From Candidatus Omnitrophota bacterium (GTDB lineage Bacteria > Omnitrophota > Omnitrophia > Omnitrophales > Aquincolibacteriaceae), in the NCBI GenBank assembly GCA_022711115.1, contig JAKLFP010000011.1, positions 1 through 63,763 on the forward strand: a stretch of DNA of 63,763 nt. The letters are read 5' to 3'. The notes under the pieces were generated by a model, which did not search any database, had not been told where the DNA came from, and saw only the letters and a list, made by a program, of their open reading frames with translations. The translations under genes were made by a program, and so were the position numbers. Below are positions 47,072-56,585 of the stretch, piece after piece; positions within the stretch are counted from its first letter, which is position 1; every line of letters begins with the position of its first letter.

Positions 47072-48087
47072 GTGCCTGGACCTATGAAAAAGCCGGCGTA
47101 CCTCATTTAAAAGGGGATGCTGCTTACAACCGTAAGATTGCAGCACTGATCCGTTCGACGCACATTCCGGGAGTTTGTGGAAATACACTTGGATTTGCGT
47201 CGCTTTTTGACTTGTCGAAAACAGACATTAAAAATCCGCTTCTAGTGGCATCAACGGACGGGGTTGGGACGAAACTGGAGCTTGCCAGGCTTTTGGGAAA
47301 GCACAACACGATTGGAGTCGATCTGGTGGCGATGTGTGTAAACGATCTGATTACTTGCGGCGCACAGCCGATTTTCTTTCTGGATTATTACGCGACCGGA
47401 AAATTCCAAACAAAAGTGATCGGGGAAGTCCTTAAAGGAGTTGTCGAAGGTTGCCGGCAGTCGGCCTGCGCGTTGGTCGGCGGAGAAACGGCCATTATGC
47501 CCGGATTTTATTCGGCGGCCATGCAGCACGGTTCGGTGCAATATGATGTTGCCGGCTTTGCCGTGGGGGCAGTGGATCGCAAAAAAGTTGTGACCGGAAA
47601 AACGATCAAAGCCGGAGACGTTCTTCTGGGGATCCAGTCCTCGGGATTTCATTCCAATGGGTATTCGCTTTTGAGAAAAATCTTTTCTATGGCCCAATTG
47701 AAAGGGTCGATTGGACGGAGACTTTTGACGCCGACCATTATTTATGTTCGTCCGATCATGAAACTTGTAAAAACCTTGACGATTAAAGGAATCGTGAATA
47801 TCACGGGCGGCGGTTTTTATGATAATTTACCGAGGGTCATTCCCCGCGGTCTGGGTGCTTCTATCGATGCCGGTGTTTGGCCAGTTCCCGAGATCTTTCG
47901 TGTCACGCAGCGTGCCGGAGGCGTCTCAAACTCTGAAATGTTCAAGACGTTCAATATGGGAATCGGGATGGTGGTGATCTTGGATGATGGTGATGCCAAA
48001 CAGGCCCAACAAATCCTCAAAGGTTTTAAACTGAATTCATGGATCATTGGACAAATTACCAGACAAAATGGAGTCAAAATTTCATGA
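47068..48087 (+). CDS. purM: AIR synthetase (phosphoribosylformylglycinamidine cyclo-ligase)
   Basis: 339 residues. STDGVGTKLELARLLGKHNTIGVDLVAMCVNDLI, GGETAIMPGFY, LLGIQSSGFHSNGYSLLRKIF and ITGGGFYDNLPRVIP are the family blocks. It closes the imidazole ring. Overlaps purF and purD by 4 bp each. Confidence 0.97.
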   Translation: MSAWTYEKAGVPHLKGDAAYNRKIAALIRSTHIPGVCGNTLGFASLFDLSKTDIKNPLLVASTDGVGTKLELARLLGKHNTIGVDLVAMCVNDLITCGAQPIFFLDYYATGKFQTKVIGEVLKGVVEGCRQSACALVGGETAIMPGFYSAAMQHGSVQYDVAGFAVGAVDRKKVVTGKTIKAGDVLLGIQSSGFHSNGYSLLRKIFSMAQLKGSIGRRLLTPTIIYVRPIMKLVKTLTIKGIVNITGGGFYDNLPRVIPRGLGASIDAGVWPVPEIFRVTQRAGGVSNSEMFKTFNMGIGMVVILDDGDAKQAQQILKGFKLNSWIIGQITRQNGVKIS

Positions 48088-49364
48088 AGGTTCTTTTAAT
48101 CGGATCAGGCGGTAGGGAGCACGCGCTTGCATGGAAGATTTCGCAGAGTCCGCTTCTGACAAAGCTTTACGCGGCACCGGGGAATGCCGGCATTTCCCAG
48201 CATGCCGAATGTATTTCCATAGCGGCGGATGATATCGAGGGTCTTTTGAAATTTGCAGCACGCGAAAAGATTGATCTCACTGTTGTGGGGCCGGAAGTGC
48301 CGCTTGTGGCCGGGATTTGGGATCAGTTTCATGAAATTGGGTTAAAGGTTTTTGGACCGACGCGTGATACGGCGTTCATCGAAGGAAGTAAGGCTTTTTC
48401 CAAAGATCTCATGACAAAATATGGAATTCCCACGGCGGCTTACGAGGTCTTTACGAGCCCGAAAGAAGCCAAGCACTACGTGATCGAAGCGGATATGCCG
48501 ATCGTAATCAAGGCGGACGGACTTGCTGCCGGCAAAGGCGTTGTTATTTGCGACAATGCCAAAGATGCTGTGGCCACCATCACACAAATCATGGAAGAAA
48601 AAATCTTTGGAGAAGCGGGATCCAAAGTTGTGATCGAGAAGAAACTGGAAGGGGAGGAGCTCTCTGTCCTTGTGCTTACGGACGGAAAAAAAATCATTCC
48701 TCTCGCGAGCGCGCGGGACCATAAGCGTGCGTATGATCATGATCGAGGACCGAATACGGGTGGGATGGGCGCATTTTCACCAAGCTTTAAGATTCCGGAG
48801 CAGCAGATTGGTGATATGATCGATACGACGGTTCGACCGATGGTTGATGGCTTGGCACAAGACCGTATGTTTTATCGGGGTGTTCTTTATGCAGGGCTTA
48901 TGATGACCAAAGAAGGGCCTTTTGTTTTGGAATATAATTGTCGATTTGGTGATCCCGAGACCGAAGTGATTCTTCCTCGGATGAAATCCGATTTGCTTCC
49001 GGTCATGATGCAAATCGCGCAAGGCAAGTTGACGACAGAAACTTTGGATTGGCATGACAAATCCTGTATTACCATTGTGATGGCGTCGGGTGGGTATCCG
49101 GGCTCGTATCAAAAAGGTTTTCCGATCCATGGGCTGGAGAGTGTTAAATCAACAGAGGATGTTTTTGTATTTCATGCGGGGACCGCGTCGAATGAACAGA
49201 AGCAAATTGTGACGGCGGGAGGCCGTGTTTTGGCCATCACGGCGCTAGGAGAGAATCTGAAGGCTGCGCATGACCGTGCGTATCAAGCGATTTCCAATAT
49301 CCACTTTGAAGGCGGATTCTGCCGCCGAGATATCGGCCACAAGGCCATTGAGGTGCTCAAATGA
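48084..49364 (+). CDS. purD: Phosphoribosylamine-glycine ligase
   Basis: 426 residues from ATG 48084 (ATGA with purM). N-domain [22 protein letters not shown]-grasp domain with [41 protein letters not shown] and [18 protein letters not shown]. It joins glycine to phosphoribosylamine. Overlaps purE by 4 bp. Confidence 0.97.
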   Translation: MKVLLIGSGGREHALAWKISQSPLLTKLYAAPGNAGISQHAECISIAADDIEGLLKFAAREKIDLTVVGPEVPLVAGIWDQFHEIGLKVFGPTRDTAFIEGSKAFSKDLMTKYGIPTAAYEVFTSPKEAKHYVIEADMPIVIKADGLAAGKGVVICDNAKDAVATITQIMEEKIFGEAGSKVVIEKKLEGEELSVLVLTDGKKIIPLASARDHKRAYDHDRGPNTGGMGAFSPSFKIPEQQIGDMIDTTVRPMVDGLAQDRMFYRGVLYAGLMMTKEGPFVLEYNCRFGDPETEVILPRMKSDLLPVMMQIAQGKLTTETLDWHDKSCITIVMASGGYPGSYQKGFPIHGLESVKSTEDVFVFHAGTASNEQKQIVTAGGRVLAITALGENLKAAHDRAYQAISNIHFEGGFCRRDIGHKAIEVLK

Positions 49365-49864
49365 AAGAACTGGTTTCAATCCTGATGGGAAGTGATTCGG
49401 ATCTTGAAGTGATGCAGGAGTGTGCGGATGTGCTGAAGGATTTTGGCATTCCTTTTAGCATGCAGGTTCTCTCAGCTCACCGGACTCCCGGTTTAGTAGC
49501 GGATTTTGCGGGAAAAGCTCGCAAAAAAGGGATTCGGGTTTTTATTGCCGGCGCCGGCGGCGCAGCGCATTTGGCAGGAGCGGTCGCGGCCAATACGACC
49601 CTGCCAGTCATCGGGGTGCCGCTGAATGCGACTGCTCTCAACGGTCTTGATGCCCTTCTTGCGACCGTGCAAATGCCAGCGGGTGTTCCGGTCGCGACCG
49701 TGGCTGTCGGAAAACCCGGAGCGAGAAACGCCGGTCTTTTGGCTGTTCAGATTCTTTCGCTTACGGATGAGAAATTGGAAGCAAAACTTGTGAAGTATAA
49801 AAATTCTATGACGACCAGCTGTCAGGAAAAAAACAAGAAACTTCAGGCAAGGTTCCAACAATAA
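49361..49864 (+). CDS. purE: N5-CAIR mutase (class I PurE)
   Basis: 167 residues. [55 protein letters not shown] and [19 protein letters not shown] are typical of class I PurE, which needs PurK to make its substrate. No purK, purN/T or purH is in the window, so the pathway must be completed elsewhere. Confidence 0.96.
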   Translation: MKELVSILMGSDSDLEVMQECADVLKDFGIPFSMQVLSAHRTPGLVADFAGKARKKGIRVFIAGAGGAAHLAGAVAANTTLPVIGVPLNATALNGLDALLATVQMPAGVPVATVAVGKPGARNAGLLAVQILSLTDEKLEAKLVKYKNSMTTSCQEKNKKLQARFQQ

Positions 49865-49898
49865 CGGGCGTGCACAGGGAGGCTTTGAGAAAATCTTG

Positions 49899-50978
49899 AT
49901 GGAAACACCGGCGGTGGTCAAAATGGATGCATATGATCCAGAGATGTCGCGGATCCGGGAAATCGCAAAGGCTTGTCTGGAGAATAAAATCATCGCATTT
50001 CCTACGGAAACGGTCTACGGGATCGGCGGAAGGATGGGGATGCCGGGAATTGCGGAAAAACTTTATGAGATGAAAGGTCGTCCCGGGAGCAAACCGTTTG
50101 CTTACCATATTGCGGATTGGAAAATGCTGGAGATGTTGGGAGTCGTACAGACGCCGAGGCTCCGCTTCATGGCAAGACGGTTTTGGCCGGGCCCCGTGAC
50201 CTTGATTGTCAAAGATACCTTCGGACAAAAGATCGGAATCCGGTTCGTAAAAAACAAAATTGCGAGTATTTTAATCAACGAAATCAGAGAACCGTTGGTT
50301 GCGTCCAGCGCCAACAGGAGCGGGCAGCCGTCGCCTCATACGGCACAGCAGGTCAAGAAAAATCTGGAAGGTGCTTTTGATTTTTTGATTGATGCCGGCA
50401 AGACCGAGTATTCGATCGATTCTTCTGTGGTCGATATTTCCGAAGATGTCCCGGTAATTTTGCGTGTTGGCGCGCTTAAAGCGGAGATTGAAAAGGCGGT
50501 TGATGATATAAAAAGAGGGAAAATTCCGCGTAAAAAAATTCTGATCGTTTGCACAGGGAATTCCTGTCGATCACCGATGGCCGAAGGTTGGCTTAGAAAC
50601 GAGATTGATAAAAGAGGACTTACCGATCAAATCGATGTTTCTTCATGCGGGATGGGGGCACGGGATGGGTTGCCGGCGTCTCCCGAGGCTGAGCTCGTGA
50701 TGAGTAATCGGCAGATCGATATCGGTGGACACCGGACGCATCATTGCAGCAAAAGCGATGTATGGGGAGCGGATTTGATTCTTGCCATGAGCTCTCAACA
50801 TGCTGCAGATCTGTCGCGCTTGATACCCTCGGCAAAAGACAAAACCATAGTGCTTGATGTGGCCGACCCCATCGGGATGGGGATGGATGTTTATGAGGTC
50901 ACGCTGTCGGAAATTGAAAAAAAAATGAAGCAATTTATAAACGAGATCATTAAACTAGATCAAACAGAGAAGGCATAG
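49899..50978 (+). CDS. Sua5/TsaC-type threonylcarbamoyl-AMP synthase fused to a low-molecular-weight phosphatase
   Basis: 359 residues from ATG 49899. Residues about 20-205 are a YrdC/Sua5 domain (IIAFPTETVYGIGGRM, KGRPGSKPFAYH, RRFWPGPVTLIVK, PLVASSANRSGQPSP), which makes threonylcarbamoyl-AMP for tRNA t6A. After a linker, residues 212-359 are a low-Mr phosphatase: the P-loop CTGNSCRSPMAEG fits CX5R-S and VLDVADPIGMGMDVY supplies the late acid. The two enzymes are often neighbours in Gram-positive genomes; here they are one chain. A spare in-frame ATG follows at 49923. Confidence 0.92.
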   Translation: METPAVVKMDAYDPEMSRIREIAKACLENKIIAFPTETVYGIGGRMGMPGIAEKLYEMKGRPGSKPFAYHIADWKMLEMLGVVQTPRLRFMARRFWPGPVTLIVKDTFGQKIGIRFVKNKIASILINEIREPLVASSANRSGQPSPHTAQQVKKNLEGAFDFLIDAGKTEYSIDSSVVDISEDVPVILRVGALKAEIEKAVDDIKRGKIPRKKILIVCTGNSCRSPMAEGWLRNEIDKRGLTDQIDVSSCGMGARDGLPASPEAELVMSNRQIDIGGHRTHHCSKSDVWGADLILAMSSQHAADLSRLIPSAKDKTIVLDVADPIGMGMDVYEVTLSEIEKKMKQFINEIIKLDQTEKA

Positions 50979-50981
50979 GCT

Positions 50982-51437
50982 ATGATGAAACCTAAAATCG
51001 CGATCGCTTCAGACCACCGCGGTGTTAAGATGAAACAAGCGCTGACGGATTATCTTAAAAGTAAAAATTTTGACGTAATCGATTGCGGGGCTTTTTCCGA
51101 AGAGTCCTGCGATTATCCGGATTTCATTTTCGAGGCAGCGGAAAAAGTTGCGAAAAAGGAGTGCCATCGGGCTATTGGGATCTGTTATACCGGTATCGGG
51201 AGTGCGATTGCGGCCAATAAGGTTTGCGGTGTTCGTGCAGCGCTCTGTCAGAATATCGAACAGGCGCGTCTTTCAAGAGGACATAATGATTCGAATATGC
51301 TAATCCTTGGGGCGGGTTTCTTGCCGCAGGATATGCTTTATCCGTTGGTCGATACTTGGCTCAATACACCATTTGAAAGGGGACGTCATGAGATCCGTGT
51401 TAACAAGATTGGGAATTATGAAAAAAAGCATCATTGA
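50982..51437 (+). CDS. rpiB: Ribose-5-phosphate isomerase B
   Basis: 151 residues. [55 protein letters not shown] (with the active-site Cys) and [15 protein letters not shown]. It interconverts ribose and ribulose 5-phosphate, feeding both purine and riboflavin synthesis. It starts 3 bp after the fusion gene and overlaps glyA. Confidence 0.96.
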   Translation: MMKPKIAIASDHRGVKMKQALTDYLKSKNFDVIDCGAFSEESCDYPDFIFEAAEKVAKKECHRAIGICYTGIGSAIAANKVCGVRAALCQNIEQARLSRGHNDSNMLILGAGFLPQDMLYPLVDTWLNTPFERGRHEIRVNKIGNYEKKHH

Positions 51438-52683
51438 TCATACTCAGCTGAAGCAGACCGATCCGGACATCTATCGCGCCATCCGTGCGGAGGTGCACCG
51501 TCAAAACGAAAATATTGAACTCATTGCCAGTGAAAATTTCACCTCGCTTTCGGTGCTTGAAGCTATGGGGTCTGTTCTTACAAACAAGTATGCCGAAGGC
51601 TATCCGGCCAAGCGATGGTATGGCGGTTGTGAGAATGTCGACGTGGTGGAACAGCTGGCGATTGATCGCGCGAAGCAACTCTTTGGTGCGGAGCATGCGA
51701 ATGTTCAGCCGCATAGCGGAACATCGGCCAATATTGCCGTGTTCATGGCTCTTTTAGCGCCCGGAGATAAGATCCTCGGCATGGATTTGTCGCATGGCGG
51801 ACATCTGTCTCACGGTCATAAGATGAACTATTCCGGAAAATTTTATACCATCATTCCGTACGGGGTTAGTCCGAAAGACGAGTGCATCGATTATGACGCT
51901 TTGGAACAATTGGCTAAAGAGCATAAACCCAAGATGATTCTTTTAGGGGCTTCGGCATATCCCAGGATGATCGATTTTGAACGAGGGCGGAAGATTGCGG
52001 ACCAAGTCGGTGCGCTTCTGATGGTCGATATGGCACATTTCGCGGGTCTTGTGGCGACAGGCCATCATCCGAGTCCTGTACCGTATGCCGATGTTGTGAC
52101 AACCACGACGCATAAGACATTACGAGGACCTCGTGCGGGATTGATTTTGTGTAAAGAGAAATACGCCAAGGCGATCGATTCTGCCGTGTTTCCCGGGATT
52201 CAAGGCGGTCCGTTGATGCACGTCATCGCAGCCAAGGCCGTCGCTTTGAAAGAGGCTCTGAACCCGGCATTCAAAGAATATAGCGGTCAGATCGTAAAAA
52301 ATGCAAAAGTCCTCGCAGAAGCCATGGCTCGGCGCGGCTGGCGGATTGTGTCGGGCGGAACGGATAATCACTTGATGCTTGTCGATGTGACGGTGAAAAA
52401 ATTCAATGGGAAACAGGTGCAAGAGCTTTTGGACAAAGTAAAAATCACCGTCAATAAAAATACAATCCCATTCGATAAAGAATCACCTTTCAAGGGTTCC
52501 GGTGTCCGGTTGGGAACCCCGGCGGTGACGACTCGCGGTATGAAAGAAGGAGAAATGGAGCTGATTGCCGAACTTATGGATCAGACATTGAGTGCTCCGG
52601 AAGATAAAGCCAATCTGGCAAAGGTGAAATCCAGGGTGGAGGAATTGACGCGGAAGTTTCCTTTATATCCGGAATTGCAATAA
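51418..52683 (+). CDS. glyA: Serine hydroxymethyltransferase
   Basis: 421 residues from ATG 51418, which gives the usual N-terminal spacing to [19 protein letters not shown] 51388, behind AAGGGG, would add ten residues. PLP Lys in [16 protein letters not shown], plus [20 protein letters not shown] and [13 protein letters not shown]. It makes glycine and methylene-tetrahydrofolate, supplying the pur operon upstream. Overlaps rpiB by 20 bp. Confidence 0.96.
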   Translation: MKKSIIDHTQLKQTDPDIYRAIRAEVHRQNENIELIASENFTSLSVLEAMGSVLTNKYAEGYPAKRWYGGCENVDVVEQLAIDRAKQLFGAEHANVQPHSGTSANIAVFMALLAPGDKILGMDLSHGGHLSHGHKMNYSGKFYTIIPYGVSPKDECIDYDALEQLAKEHKPKMILLGASAYPRMIDFERGRKIADQVGALLMVDMAHFAGLVATGHHPSPVPYADVVTTTTHKTLRGPRAGLILCKEKYAKAIDSAVFPGIQGGPLMHVIAAKAVALKEALNPAFKEYSGQIVKNAKVLAEAMARRGWRIVSGGTDNHLMLVDVTVKKFNGKQVQELLDKVKITVNKNTIPFDKESPFKGSGVRLGTPAVTTRGMKEGEMELIAELMDQTLSAPEDKANLAKVKSRVEELTRKFPLYPELQ

Positions 52684-52700
52684 CCTCAAAAAGGAAGATT

Positions 52701-53159
52701 ATGCGCTGTCCTTATTGTAAAAAGGATTCCGACAAGGTGATCGATTCGCGGGCAGCCAACGAAGGGGAAGTGGTTCGTCGGCGTCGTGAGTGTACGGCTT
52801 GCAAAAAACGGTTTACGACTTATGAACGCGTTGATGAAATCCCGATGTTTGTTGTCAAAAAAGATCAACGTCGTGAAGCTTATGAACGGCAGAAAGTCTT
52901 GGCCGGTGTTTATAAAGCTTGCGAAAAAAGACCCGTACCGCTAGCGGTTCAGGATCAAGTAGCGGATGAATTGGAGGCCACGATGCGTGAAAAGTTTGAC
53001 AGGGAAATCCCCTCGCGTGCGATTGGGGAATTCATCATGCAACGTCTCGCGAAGATTGATCAGGTGGCTTATGTCCGCTTTGCCAGCGTTTATCGTGACT
53101 TTCAGGATGTAAGTCACTTTATGAAAGAACTGAAGTTTCTTTTGGCGAAGCCGAAATAG
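52701..53159 (+). CDS. nrdR: Transcriptional repressor NrdR
   Basis: 152 residues. N-terminal zinc ribbon MRCPYCKKDSDKVIDSR ... ECTACKKRFTTYERVDEIP, then an ATP-cone (FVVKKDQRREAYERQKVLAGVYKAC). NrdR represses ribonucleotide reductase genes by sensing dATP/ATP. It follows glyA by 17 bp, a frequent arrangement. No nrd gene is present here. Confidence 0.96.
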   Translation: MRCPYCKKDSDKVIDSRAANEGEVVRRRRECTACKKRFTTYERVDEIPMFVVKKDQRREAYERQKVLAGVYKACEKRPVPLAVQDQVADELEATMREKFDREIPSRAIGEFIMQRLAKIDQVAYVRFASVYRDFQDVSHFMKELKFLLAKPK

Positions 53160-53195
53160 TGTGAAACGGTATCCCGAGGTGACTAAAAACCTTTA

Positions 53196-53224
53196 TTGTC
53201 GTCTTGGAAACTGTATTGTATGAT
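53196..53224 (+). promoter_or_regulatory. Probable promoter of the SWIB gene
   Basis: TTGTCG (53196-53201), 17 bp, TATGAT (53219-53224), about 75 bases before AAAGGAG and the ATG. Confidence 0.55.
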
Positions 53225-53305
53225 AATAACCCATTAAAGGTCGCAGATGCGGCGCTAAAGTTTTTGGAGTCGAGACTGCAGCCCTAACCAAAAGGAGAAA
53301 GCAAT

Positions 53306-53560
53306 ATGGCGAAAGCGAATTCAGCGTTTATGAAACCGATGAATGTGAGTGCGGATCTTGCTGCGATTGTGGGGCAGGGACCGTTGCCTCGCAGCGAAGT
53401 TGTGAAGAAACTTTGGGTCTACATTAAAAAGAACAAGCTTCAGGATGAAAAGAACAAACGCAATATTAATGCCGATGCGAATCTCAAGGCAGTGTTCGGT
53501 GGCAAATCGGTCGTTAACATGTTCGAGATGACCAAGTTGGTGAGCAAGCACCTTTCTTAG
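53306..53560 (+). CDS. Free-standing SWIB/MDM2 domain protein
   Basis: 84 residues, entirely a SWIB domain: FMKPMNVSADLAAIVGQGPLPRSEVVKKLWVYIKKNKLQDEKNKR, then a LKAVFGGKSVVNMFEMTKLVSKHL tail. SWIB occurs in eukaryotic chromatin remodellers and MDM2; in bacteria it is best known from Chlamydiae, sometimes joined to topoisomerase I, and is thought to bind chromatin. It has its own promoter and a strong hairpin downstream, so it is probably a single-gene unit. Confidence 0.93.
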   Translation: MAKANSAFMKPMNVSADLAAIVGQGPLPRSEVVKKLWVYIKKNKLQDEKNKRNINADANLKAVFGGKSVVNMFEMTKLVSKHLS

Positions 53561-53630
53561 GCCTCTTACGTTTTTTCAGTGTTCCTTTGAATGTGCAAAG
53601 CAGTCAAGGGGTGCATATGAAAAGTTCGAT

Positions 53631-53670
53631 GTAGGAGAAGATCCGAACAATGTTTCGGGTCTTCTCCTGC
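53631..53670 (+). terminator. Long stem-loop after the SWIB gene
   Basis: GGAGAAGATCCGAAC (53633-53647) pairs with GTTTCGGGTCTTCTCC (53652-53667), about 15 bp with minor irregularity, around a 4-base loop. It is followed by A-rich, not T-rich, sequence, so it is an unusual terminator or an mRNA-stabilising end. Confidence 0.5.
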
Positions 53671-53795
53671 CTAAGAAAAAAACTTAATAAATATACGATC
53701 AATGGACTTATAACAACTCTGTCAGTTCCATAATTTTTTGAATCTTAGGGGACCATTTTTAGATTGGTTTGGAATAATTAGAAGGAGATGAAAAT

Positions 53796-54689
53796 ATGGG
53801 TTCAAGATTTGGCATTATAGTGGCTTTTCTCCTTTCAGTGGCTGCCGCAGGCGGTTCTTACTATTTGTATCAGGGCTGGGTCGAAGAACGGACTGTTCGC
53901 GAAAAAGTGGAAGCAGATAAGGATCAGCTCAAGGAGAAGATCCTTGCGGTGCAATCTGAAAAGGATCAATTTAAAACTCAAAGCGAAGAATATCGCGACA
54001 AAGCTCAGGCGATGCAAGGTCAGCTTGATAAACTTCGCGCAGAACAAAGCCGGATCGATACGGAAAAGGCTAATCTAGAAAATCAGCTTAAGAGTCATCA
54101 AAGCTTGATTGTGGAGCTTCAGAAAAAAGTAGAAGATCTCGCAAAACAGGCGGAGGATGCGAAACAGGCATGTCGTGTTTCTCCGGCTGATATGAATCCG
54201 ACAGTTTTGACACCGACTGGTCCGCAGCCTTTAGACAGTACGGTTCCTGTGACTGCAACTTCGACGCCTGCGACATCTGATTCTACGGCGCTTGTTTTTA
54301 AGCCAGCCCCGCAGGGAAATCAGTCAGTCGGTCAAACGTCTGCGCCGGCGACAGCGACGAGTCCGGTTGCTGCGGTGCTGCCGAGCGAAACGTCCGCACC
54401 AGCCGCACCGACTGTTGCAACCCAAGCTCCGATGTCTTCGAGTCCTGCATCAACGAGCACTGCCGCTGCTAAAGTTTTAACGGTAAATCGAAAATTTAAT
54501 TTTGTCGTGGTGAATATGGGTCTCCAGGACGGGATCAAAATGGGGGACCAGCTGAAGGTGGTCAAGGGTGGCAAGGAGGTCGCTACGCTTCAAGCTGAAA
54601 AACTTTATGATAAATTTTCGGCAGCCACCATTATTCAAGAGGATTCAAAAGAGCAGGTGGTTGAAGGCGATGAAATCCGTAAAGTCTAG
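53796..54689 (+). CDS. Membrane-anchored coiled-coil protein with Pro/Ala/Thr linker
   Basis: 297 residues. N-terminal membrane segment (about 5-24), a coiled coil (30-125) rich in Lys/Gln/Glu, a low-complexity Ala/Pro/Thr/Ser linker (135-220), and a small C-terminal beta domain (VNRKFNFVVVNMGLQDGIKMGDQLKVVKGGKEVATLQAEKL). The last part resembles C-terminal domains of envelope proteins with an xFVVVNxGxxDGxxxGD motif. Likely spans from the inner membrane across the periplasm. Function unknown. AGAAGGAG precedes the ATG. Confidence 0.75.
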   Translation: MGSRFGIIVAFLLSVAAAGGSYYLYQGWVEERTVREKVEADKDQLKEKILAVQSEKDQFKTQSEEYRDKAQAMQGQLDKLRAEQSRIDTEKANLENQLKSHQSLIVELQKKVEDLAKQAEDAKQACRVSPADMNPTVLTPTGPQPLDSTVPVTATSTPATSDSTALVFKPAPQGNQSVGQTSAPATATSPVAAVLPSETSAPAAPTVATQAPMSSSPASTSTAAAKVLTVNRKFNFVVVNMGLQDGIKMGDQLKVVKGGKEVATLQAEKLYDKFSAATIIQEDSKEQVVEGDEIRKV

Positions 54690-54921
54690 GACCATTTCCC
54701 TGATTTTTTTTGCTTTCATGCTTTTTTTTATGATCCATCCGCTTTTTGCCGAAGAATCTTGGACGGACCAGATGAAGCGCCAGTTCGATGACATCAAGAT
54801 GCGGTTGGATTTATTGGAACAGCAAAATAAAAATATTCTGGATCAGAAAGATAAAACATTAAAAGGATTAGAGCAGGTGCGCATACAAATGCGCCACAAC
54901 CCGGGGTCGCCAACGCCATGA
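54670..54921 (+). CDS. Small secreted coiled-coil protein, copy 1 of tandem pair
   Basis: 83 residues from ATG 54670, overlapping the preceding gene by 20 bp. Signal peptide to about residue 28 (HPLFAEES), then WTDQMKRQFDDIKMRLDLLEQQNKNI, a short coiled coil. Its mature part is closely similar to the next gene. No known family. Coupled with the anchored coiled-coil protein upstream, it may be an interacting envelope component. Confidence 0.75.
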   Translation: MKSVKSRTISLIFFAFMLFFMIHPLFAEESWTDQMKRQFDDIKMRLDLLEQQNKNILDQKDKTLKGLEQVRIQMRHNPGSPTP

Positions 54922-55181
54922 AAAATACTAGGTCATCGTTTCTTTTAATAAGAAAAATTCCAGTGGTTTGCAGTCTTATGTTTTTTGCCTTTATTTTCAC
55001 GAAATGTGTTGTGAATCTGCATGCGGCTGAAGAGCCTTGGACGGAACAGCTTAGCCGTCAGTTCGATGAGATCAAGATGCGGCTGGACAACCTTGATAAA
55101 CAACAGAAGGAAATCCAGGCGAAGGATGACAAAATTCTTGAGGAACTTGAACGTGTTCGTGTTTGGTCGCGCAGACGTTAA
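54918..55181 (+). CDS. Small secreted coiled-coil protein, copy 2 of tandem pair
   Basis: 87 residues, ATGA overlap with copy 1. Longer signal region (1-37, cut near LHAAEE), then PWTEQLSRQFDEIKMRLDNLDKQQKEIQ. The DNA over the shared mature segment is also similar, which marks a tandem duplication. The signal peptides differ, so that part has diverged or been replaced. Basic C-terminus WSRRR. Confidence 0.75.
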   Translation: MKNTRSSFLLIRKIPVVCSLMFFAFIFTKCVVNLHAAEEPWTEQLSRQFDEIKMRLDNLDKQQKEIQAKDDKILEELERVRVWSRRR

Positions 55182-55192
55182 CAAACTTTTTC

Positions 55193-56485
55193 ATGAGCCA
55201 ACTTTTCTTCCAGGGGCCCGGACAGTTTCGAGGGCCTTATTCGCCGCCTGGCGATAAATCCATATCTCACCGTGCGCTTCTTTTCGGAGCATTAGCCGAA
55301 GGGAAAAGTGTCTACGAAAATTTTCTCGAAGCCGAAGACTGTCTGCATACGCTTGAAGCCTTAAAGGTGATGGGGGCGGATATCCTTCATGAGAAAGGCA
55401 CGAGAAGAGTTCAGATTTATGGAAAGGGTATGCACAGCCTTGCAGCTCCTCACAAGGAGCTTTATTTGGGTAATTCAGGGACTTCGATGCGCCTGCTTTT
55501 AGGTGTTCTTGCCGGGCAGAGATTTGATGCGGTGTTGACTGGCGATCCTTCGCTTTCTCACCGGCCCATGCGCCGGGTGACGGAACCTCTCAAACTTATG
55601 GGAGCTCAGATCAAAGGCAGGGACAATGGCAATTTTGCACCGCTGATGATCCACGGCGGCAAGCTTCGCGGGATTGAGTTCGATAATAAACTAAGCAGTG
55701 CCCAGGTCAAGTCCGCACTTCTTTTTGCGGGCATGTATGCGGAAGGCAAGACGATCATCCGTGAAGTTGTTCCGTCGCGAGATCATACGGAAAGGTTTCT
55801 CCGTGCATCCGGAGCGAGTTTTAGGATTGACGGGGAAACGCTTGCGATAGAAAAAACGGAAAAACTACAGCCGCTCAGCGCTCGTATTGCAGGAGATATT
55901 TCTTCCGCCGCGTTTTTTATTGTCGGTGCGGCCATGACTCCGGGTTCCGATGTGGTGATTTATGATGTGGGGCTGAATCCCACGCGTACGGGGATGCTGG
56001 ATGTTCTGAAGCGCATGGGAGCACGGATTGAAATACAGGTTCAGGAAACAATGCCTGAGGTTCTTGGAACGATTCATGTTTGGGGGACGAGACTCAAAGG
56101 AACAGGGATCAAACATTCTGAAATTCCATCTTTAATTGATGAACTTCCTGTGTTGATGGTGGCGATGGCGCTTGCGGAAGGCGAGAGCCTGCTTTCGGGT
56201 GCTTCTGAGCTTCGGGTCAAGGAAACGGATCGAATTCATTCTATGGTCCAGAATTTGAAAGCCATCGGGGCTTCTGTGGAAGAGCTTCCGGATGGGTCTC
56301 TCATCCGTGGAGTCGAGGTGTTTCACGGTGCGGAAGTGGATAGCTTCGGTGATCACCGGACTGCCATGAGTATGGGAGTCGCGAGCTTAGCGGCCAGAGG
56401 GACGATTGTGGTGAAGAATACGGATTGTATTGCAACCTCCTATCCTTCATTCTTAGACGATTATCACCATCTGCTCAAATCCTGA
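55193..56485 (+). CDS. aroA: EPSP synthase (3-phosphoshikimate 1-carboxyvinyltransferase)
   Basis: 430 residues from ATG 55193. PPGDKSISHRALLFGALAEG, LGNSGTSMRLLLGVLAGQ, GDPSLSHRPMRRVTEPL, SSAQVKSALLFAGMYAEG, and LRVKETDRIHSM are the standard substrate-binding blocks. It makes EPSP in the shikimate pathway. The Gly in LGNSGTSMRLL corresponds to the class I pocket. It lies 11 bp after the tandem pair. Confidence 0.96.
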   Translation: MSQLFFQGPGQFRGPYSPPGDKSISHRALLFGALAEGKSVYENFLEAEDCLHTLEALKVMGADILHEKGTRRVQIYGKGMHSLAAPHKELYLGNSGTSMRLLLGVLAGQRFDAVLTGDPSLSHRPMRRVTEPLKLMGAQIKGRDNGNFAPLMIHGGKLRGIEFDNKLSSAQVKSALLFAGMYAEGKTIIREVVPSRDHTERFLRASGASFRIDGETLAIEKTEKLQPLSARIAGDISSAAFFIVGAAMTPGSDVVIYDVGLNPTRTGMLDVLKRMGARIEIQVQETMPEVLGTIHVWGTRLKGTGIKHSEIPSLIDELPVLMVAMALAEGESLLSGASELRVKETDRIHSMVQNLKAIGASVEELPDGSLIRGVEVFHGAEVDSFGDHRTAMSMGVASLAARGTIVVKNTDCIATSYPSFLDDYHHLLKS

Positions 56486-56505
56486 CATAAAAAACATGTT
56501 TTGGT

Positions 56506-56534
56506 TTGACAGGAAATAAGGCTTTCGATATACT
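56506..56534 (+). promoter_or_regulatory. Sigma-70 type promoter of the mreB cluster
   Basis: TTGACA (56506-56511), 17 bp, TATACT (56529-56534), 51 bases before the mreB ATG. Confidence 0.85.
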
Positions 56535-56585
56535 ACGACCTCTACAAATACAAGCCCACAACAAAGATACGAAAAGGCGACTGTC

